Assembly: GCA_022448705.1 (NCBI GenBank)
Contig: JAKUUF010000075.1
Coordinates: forward strand, 1-7,299
Reading direction: 5' to 3'
Source of the DNA: SAR324 cluster bacterium
GTDB lineage: Bacteria; SAR324; NAC60-12
DNA length: 7,299 nt
Each line of letters opens with the position of its first letter. Within the stretch, counting starts at the first letter, position 1. A model generated the notes under the pieces. It saw nothing but the letters and a program-made list of their open reading frames with translations. It had not been told where the DNA came from and did no database searches. Below are positions 6,079-7,299 of this stretch, piece by piece. The translations under genes and the position numbers were made by a program.

Positions 6079-6107
6079 AATTTAACTGCAGCAAAACAAA
6101 TTGTCAA
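6079..6107 (-). promoter_or_regulatory. Sigma70-type promoter for the 160-residue hypothetical gene
   Basis: On the minus strand a perfect -35, TTGACA (6107-6102), is followed after exactly 17 nt by TAAATT (6084-6079, four of six to TATAAT). Transcription would start near 6071, giving a leader of about 25 nt to the ATG at 6045. It is the best-formed -35 in the window. Confidence 0.55.
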
Positions 6108-6133
6108 TGTGTGTATTAAGCTGCAAATATAAT
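6087..6133 (+). promoter_or_regulatory. Divergent control region: spaced inverted repeat and yicC -10 candidate
   Basis: TGCAGC (6087-6092) and GCTGCA (6120-6125) form an inverted repeat whose arms are 33 nt apart start to start, about three helical turns. They bracket the -35 of the minus-strand promoter. A perfect TATAAT at 6128-6133 could be the yicC -10, but the nearest -35-like hexamer, TTGTCA (6101-6106), is 21 nt away, which is too far for a typical promoter. An operator role for the repeat is speculative. Confidence 0.25.
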
Positions 6134-6157
6134 TAATCCTTTTCATAGGGAAAACAA

Positions 6158-7027
6158 ATGGCTTTATCAATGACTGGATTCGGGACTGCAGACGTTCAAT
6201 GGGAAACATGGTCCTGTCTTGCAGAAATTCGGTCTGTTAACCATCGGTTTCTTGACATAAATTGTCGGCTCCCTTCCTCGTTTCAAAAACTGGAACAGGA
6301 GTTAAAAAATCAGATTAAATCAATCTGTTCACGGGGAAAAATCGACTGCACCATCAGGTTGGAAAAAGACTCCGGAGATGATGGTCCGCGTTTAAACACC
6401 GAAGAAGCAAAAAATATCCTTAAGCTTTTAAAAGACTTTGAAGATCTTTCAGGCAGGAATGTCAGCATAAACCTGGCAGATTTGTCCGGAGCAAAAATTT
6501 TTGCAGAACAACGATCAGAGAAGCCTCCGGAAGAATGTGTGGATATGATCCGTGAATGTCTCTCCAATGCCCTTACAGACTTGCGAAACATGCAGGAACG
6601 TGAAGGGCATGCCATGCTGGATGACATCAAGCAGCGGTTTTCCTCTTGTGCCCGGATTCTGGACACTATTGAAAATCTTTCAAAGGATGAGCCTGAACAA
6701 TTCAAAAAAAGGCTTGAGCAGCGTATTGCCAGGCTTAATTCAGGAAAGGAGCTGGATCCTGAGCGTCTTGAACAGGAAGTTGCTTTAGTGGCGGACAGAC
6801 TTGATATTAGTGAAGAAATCATTCGTTTTAAAACTCATCTAAAACAAATGGATAAAATTCTTTCTCAAACTGAACTAGGCAAGAAAGCAGAATTCCTTTT
6901 GCAGGAATTGAATCGTGAAGTAAACACCATTTCATCAAAAAGTAATCAGGCAGGCATCAGTCAGGCCTCGGTTGAAATCAAGAGTGAGCTGGAAAAAATC
7001 AGGGAACAACTGCAAAATATTCAATAA
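6158..7027 (+). CDS. yicC: YicC/YloC-family endoribonuclease
   Basis: A 289-residue cytoplasmic protein of the YicC/YloC family, members of which have been shown to be endoribonucleases. The N-terminal domain begins with the signature SMTGFG (residues 4-9), then EIRSVNHRFLDI and the RGKID segment. The C-terminal DUF1732 domain shows EVALVADRLDI (207-217) and FLLQELNREVNTISSKS (246-262), rich in the conserved acidic residues, and ends in the usual ELEKIREQLQNI. The length matches the family. The ATG at 6158 is supported by AGGG at 6147-6150, 7 nt upstream, and places the SMTGFG motif at the normal N-terminus. A kinase gene follows after 5 nt, so the two are probably cotranscribed. In many bacteria the gene after yicC is guanylate kinase (gmk); here it is a cytidylate-kinase-like gene. 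Confidence 0.96.
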   Translation: MALSMTGFGTADVQWETWSCLAEIRSVNHRFLDINCRLPSSFQKLEQELKNQIKSICSRGKIDCTIRLEKDSGDDGPRLNTEEAKNILKLLKDFEDLSGRNVSINLADLSGAKIFAEQRSEKPPEECVDMIRECLSNALTDLRNMQEREGHAMLDDIKQRFSSCARILDTIENLSKDEPEQFKKRLEQRIARLNSGKELDPERLEQEVALVADRLDISEEIIRFKTHLKQMDKILSQTELGKKAEFLLQELNREVNTISSKSNQAGISQASVEIKSELEKIREQLQNIQ

Positions 7028-7032
7028 CTGTC

Positions 7033-7299
7033 ATGAAAATCACACTTGCAGGAAGTCCGGGCTCAGGCAAATCTACATTAAGAAACATGCTGGCTGAGCA
7101 TTATGGACTGAAGATTAAAGGTACGGGTGATTTCATGCGTGAATTGTCAAAGAAACATGGATATAGTGATATCACAAAGTTTATTGCGGAGTATGTCTCT
7201 GAGCATCCGGAAATGGACCTGCAGGTAGATGAAGAGCAGAGAATTTATGGAGAAGAAAACGACGATTTCGTGCTGGCCGCACACCGTGGGGTTCTTTTT
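7033..7299 (+). CDS. Cytidylate-kinase-like nucleoside monophosphate kinase (3' end outside window)
   Basis: The first 89 codons of a P-loop kinase, still open at the window end. The start carries a Walker A loop, GSPGSGKS (residues 7-14), followed by GTGDFMRELSKKHG and then HPEMDLQVDEEQ. This arrangement resembles archaeal-type CMP kinases (TIGR02173-like), where a glycine-aspartate-phenylalanine-arginine segment and an acidic 'ID..ID..Q' stretch follow the P-loop. It does not resemble guanylate kinase, whose loop reads GPSGAGKST or similar. The likely reaction is ATP-dependent phosphorylation of CMP or dCMP, but the specificity-determining part is not visible. The ATG at 7033 is 5 nt after the yicC stop, with no Shine-Dalgarno, which suggests translational coupling. 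Confidence 0.85.
   Translation, partial: MKITLAGSPGSGKSTLRNMLAEHYGLKIKGTGDFMRELSKKHGYSDITKFIAEYVSEHPEMDLQVDEEQRIYGEENDDFVLAAHRGVLF

Noticed and set aside
6310..6822. Minus-strand 170-codon frame opposite yicC
   Set aside because: It is serine/arginine-rich low-complexity sequence typical of an antisense shadow, and the plus strand is an unmistakable YicC.
1..7299. CRISPR arrays, insertion sequences, integrases, att sites or toxin-antitoxin pairs
   Set aside because: No repeat-spacer pattern, transposase or recombinase motif, terminal inverted repeats or paired small toxin-like genes were seen.

Overview
This 7.3 kb window looks like ordinary chromosome from a Gram-negative bacterium of moderate to low GC. 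It carries a twelve-helix RND-type inner-membrane exporter, a bacterial HSP90 (HtpG), a YicC-family RNase and a CheY-like receiver. I see no integrase, transposase, phage gene, CRISPR array, rRNA or tRNA. The exporter style and the archaeal-type CMP-kinase-like gene would fit an uncultured proteobacterial or deltaproteobacterial-type lineage, but this is a guess; the sequence does not fix the taxon.

Layout. (1) Position 2-2473, plus strand: the 3' part of an RND/MMPL-type exporter whose cytoplasmic C-terminus carries two cyclic-nucleotide-binding-like (CNB) domains. The first has an intact phosphate-binding cassette and the second is degenerate. (2) 2601-2981, plus: a stand-alone CheY-like receiver in which the normally invariant switch lysine is arginine. 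A perfect 8-bp dyad lies just before its start codon. (3) 3041-3319, minus: acylphosphatase, convergent with the receiver. (4) 3320-3580: a busy intergenic region. It holds a possible 54-residue minus-strand gene ahead of acylphosphatase, an extended -10 promoter for it, a hairpin, and a CIRCE-like heat-shock operator candidate before htpG. (5) 3581-5470, plus: htpG. (6) 5563-6045, minus: an unrecognised helical, charged 160-residue protein with an internal duplication and a near-consensus promoter. (7) 6158-7027, plus: yicC, followed after 5 nt by (8) 7033 to the window end, an archaeal-type cytidylate-kinase-like gene that is truncated by the window.

How the genes relate. There is no single pathway here. 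yicC and the kinase are a likely operon linking RNA turnover and nucleotide metabolism. htpG stands alone with its own promoter and perhaps HrcA-type heat-shock control. The exporter and the CheY-like protein are neighbours and both carry signal-input domains, but nothing in the sequence proves that they act together. The best leads are the exporter fused to tandem CNB domains, the variant receiver, the CIRCE-like site at htpG and the untracked small ORF upstream of acylphosphatase. I did not find a convincing new multi-gene system.
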